Positions 62,501 to 64,000 of a stretch of 64,000 nt of DNA are shown here, piece by piece. Position 1 is the stretch's first letter; the number at the start of each line of letters is the position of its first letter. The stretch spans positions 22,401-86,400 of the forward strand of contig QCDS01000003.1 in NCBI GenBank assembly GCA_003278685.1, read 5' to 3'. The notes under the pieces are model-generated. The model did not search any database and was not told where the DNA came from. It saw only the letters and a program-made list of their open reading frames with translations. Position numbers and translations under genes: made by a program. Origin of the DNA: Prochlorococcus sp. AG-355-K03. Its GTDB lineage: Bacteria > Cyanobacteriota > Cyanobacteriia > PCC-6307 > Cyanobiaceae.

Positions 62501-63041
62501 CATTTCTCAGTTAGAGGAAGCAAAAGATAGAACCAAAGTCTCTTTAGTTGGAATGATACCTGATTTGAAGCAAATAACAACGAGAAAAGGAGATAGGATG
62601 GCTATAGTTCAGCTGGAAGATCTTTCTGGAAGTTGCGAAGCAATAGTTTTTCCAAAAACTTATCTTAGATTATCTGAATTTCTTTTGACTGATACTAGAT
62701 TATTGGTATGGGGAACAATAGATAAAAAAAGTGATAAGACTCAATTAATAATTGATGATTGTAGAGAAATAGATAACCTTAAATTGCTTATTATTAATCT
62801 TGAAAGTTCTCAAGCATCAGATGTAAGAGTTCAAAATACTTTAAGAGACTGTCTAACTAAATTTAAACCGGATAAAGGGAGATGTGGAATCAAGACTCCA
62901 GTTTTAGCTGCAGTAAGAAATAAAAATAGTGTTACCTACGTTAAATTTGGTGAACAATTCTGTATTGGAGATATTCAAGGTGCATTTAAATTATTAGAAG
63001 ATAAATCGTTCGATGTTAATTTGATATCTTTAGTTTCCTAG
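59538..63041 (+). CDS. dnaE: DNA polymerase III subunit alpha (single uninterrupted ORF)
   Basis: PHP domain [69 protein letters not shown]. Confidence 0.98.
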   Translation: [1167 protein letters not shown]

Positions 63042-63042
63042 A

Positions 63043-63492
63043 TTAACTTTTATCCTCGAAATTTTGAGTTGCAGGTTTAAAGGCAGCTTTTGCACGTTGT
63101 ATGTTCATTGGAATATTTTCAATACCAAAAAAAGATCCAGGCTCTTTATCCCAACTGGCCGATAATATTCCAAAACTCAATCCTGCAAGACCTAACAAGA
63201 AAAATAATGCTGAAATTGCAATAGTTGATGAAGGAGGTATTTCCGCAATATTTCTTGTGACGATAATATAACTAACAACAAAAACCGACATCCCTAATAT
63301 TGTCGGTATTCCTGCTGTAAAAAATATTCTTCTTGCCATTCTATCAGCAACATATTTAGGTATACCATTTGATGATCTCTTTGAGGTATTTATAGTATTT
63401 GCTGTTTTTTCTAGATTAGCAAAGGCAGTTTTCTCAGAATAATTTTTTTTCTTTTTAATTTGCGTCCTTTTTTTTGATTGCTTTTTTTTCAT
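63043..63492 (-). CDS. PAM68-like membrane protein
   Basis: IPKYVADRMARRIFFTAGIPTILGMSVF...LSFGILSASWDKEPGSFFGIENIPMNI. Confidence 0.83.
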   Translation of the reverse strand: MKKKQSKKRTQIKKKKNYSEKTAFANLEKTANTINTSKRSSNGIPKYVADRMARRIFFTAGIPTILGMSVFVVSYIIVTRNIAEIPPSSTIAISALFFLLGLAGLSFGILSASWDKEPGSFFGIENIPMNIQRAKAAFKPATQNFEDKS

Positions 63493-63501
63493 TAATTGAA
63501 A

Positions 63502-63771
63502 TCATCCTCTGATTCCAATTTTCTTTACTAGTTCTTGATATCTCTGAACGTTTTTGTCTTTTATGTAAGATAATAATCTTTTTCTTTTACCAATCATTCT
63601 TAATAATCCTTGCCTTGAAGCGAAATCATGAATATTTCCTTGGAGGTGGTCACTTAATTTCGATATTCTTTTTGAGAGCATTGCTACTTGAACTTCAGCT
63701 GAACCTGTATCAGTTGGATGTACTTGATGAGTTTCAATTAGCTTCTGTTTTTCAGCTGTATCTAATGACAT
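63502..63771 (-). CDS. rpsO: 30S ribosomal protein S15
   Basis: [53 protein letters not shown]. Confidence 0.97.
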   Translation of the reverse strand: MSLDTAEKQKLIETHQVHPTDTGSAEVQVAMLSKRISKLSDHLQGNIHDFASRQGLLRMIGKRKRLLSYIKDKNVQRYQELVKKIGIRG

Positions 63772-63803
63772 AGAATTTATTTCTTTTATTCTATGATACT
63801 ACG

Positions 63804-64000
63804 TCATCTATCTAAATAACTACTATCCTTATCTAGATAATTCATAGCTGATTTTAATAGTTTTTCAAATGATAAATTATTTTCTTGTTTAGCAAGGAGA
63901 TCAACTTCTTTAATAATGATTGGCAAGATAGTCTTTATTTCTTTGTTTTTGTAACTTAATGTTTGAAGGGTCAACTGAAGGTCTTCTATCATTTTATTTA
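63804..64000 (-). CDS. ruvA: Probable RuvA C-terminal domain (runs off window end)
   Basis: IEDLQLTLQTLSYKNKEIKTILPII resembles RuvA domain III; the Met at 63992 is internal. Confidence 0.6.
   Translation of the reverse strand, partial: NKMIEDLQLTLQTLSYKNKEIKTILPIIIKEVDLLAKQENNLSFEKLLKSAMNYLDKDSSYLDR

Noticed and set aside
59538-63041. Possible split or inserted intein in dnaE, as found in many cyanobacteria
   Set aside because: dnaE reads through as one 1167-aa ORF with intact motifs and no intein splice motifs seen
1-64000. CRISPR arrays, IS elements, prophage or integrase genes
   Set aside because: No spaced direct repeats, transposase or phage motifs recognised; the tRNA-Pro has no adjacent integrase

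Overview
This 64 kb window is AT-rich, densely coded and reads like the chromosome of a streamlined marine picocyanobacterium, most likely a high-light Prochlorococcus. The assignment rests on protein similarity recalled from memory, not on a search. Most of it is housekeeping: ilvD (partial), upp, purS/purQ, class I and class II aldolases, accD, prk, leuB, lpxD, proB, ruvX, hisA, pgsA, nth, msrA, trpD, carA, a Mini-III/SpoU methylase pair, gatA, dnaE, rpsO, ruvA (partial), one tRNA-Pro. A complete urea uptake and urease locus runs from urtE to ureC (33.5-43.8 kb), followed by a glucosylglycerate synthesis/turnover cluster (43.8-48.6 kb). The most interesting stretch is 24.1-33.5 kb. Its first part is an iron-type module: ABC ATPase, ferritin, Crp-family regulator, zinc-ribbon/TM protein, Rieske protein and a second ABC ATPase. 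It carries at least three Fur-box-like sites and an unlisted 40-aa Cys/Lys-rich peptide ORF divergent from ferritin. Its second part is a run of tiny ORFs, including a possible ribbon-helix-helix protein flanked by repeated AGTGC-type dyads. Other points of note: an STAS-domain gene whose homologous N-terminus has no ATG/GTG/TTG/CTG start, a PPC(DUF296)-glutaredoxin fusion, a near-consensus NtcA promoter upstream of urtA, and a perfect 15-bp-stem hairpin between urtA and urtB. No CRISPR, IS element, prophage or rRNA was seen.
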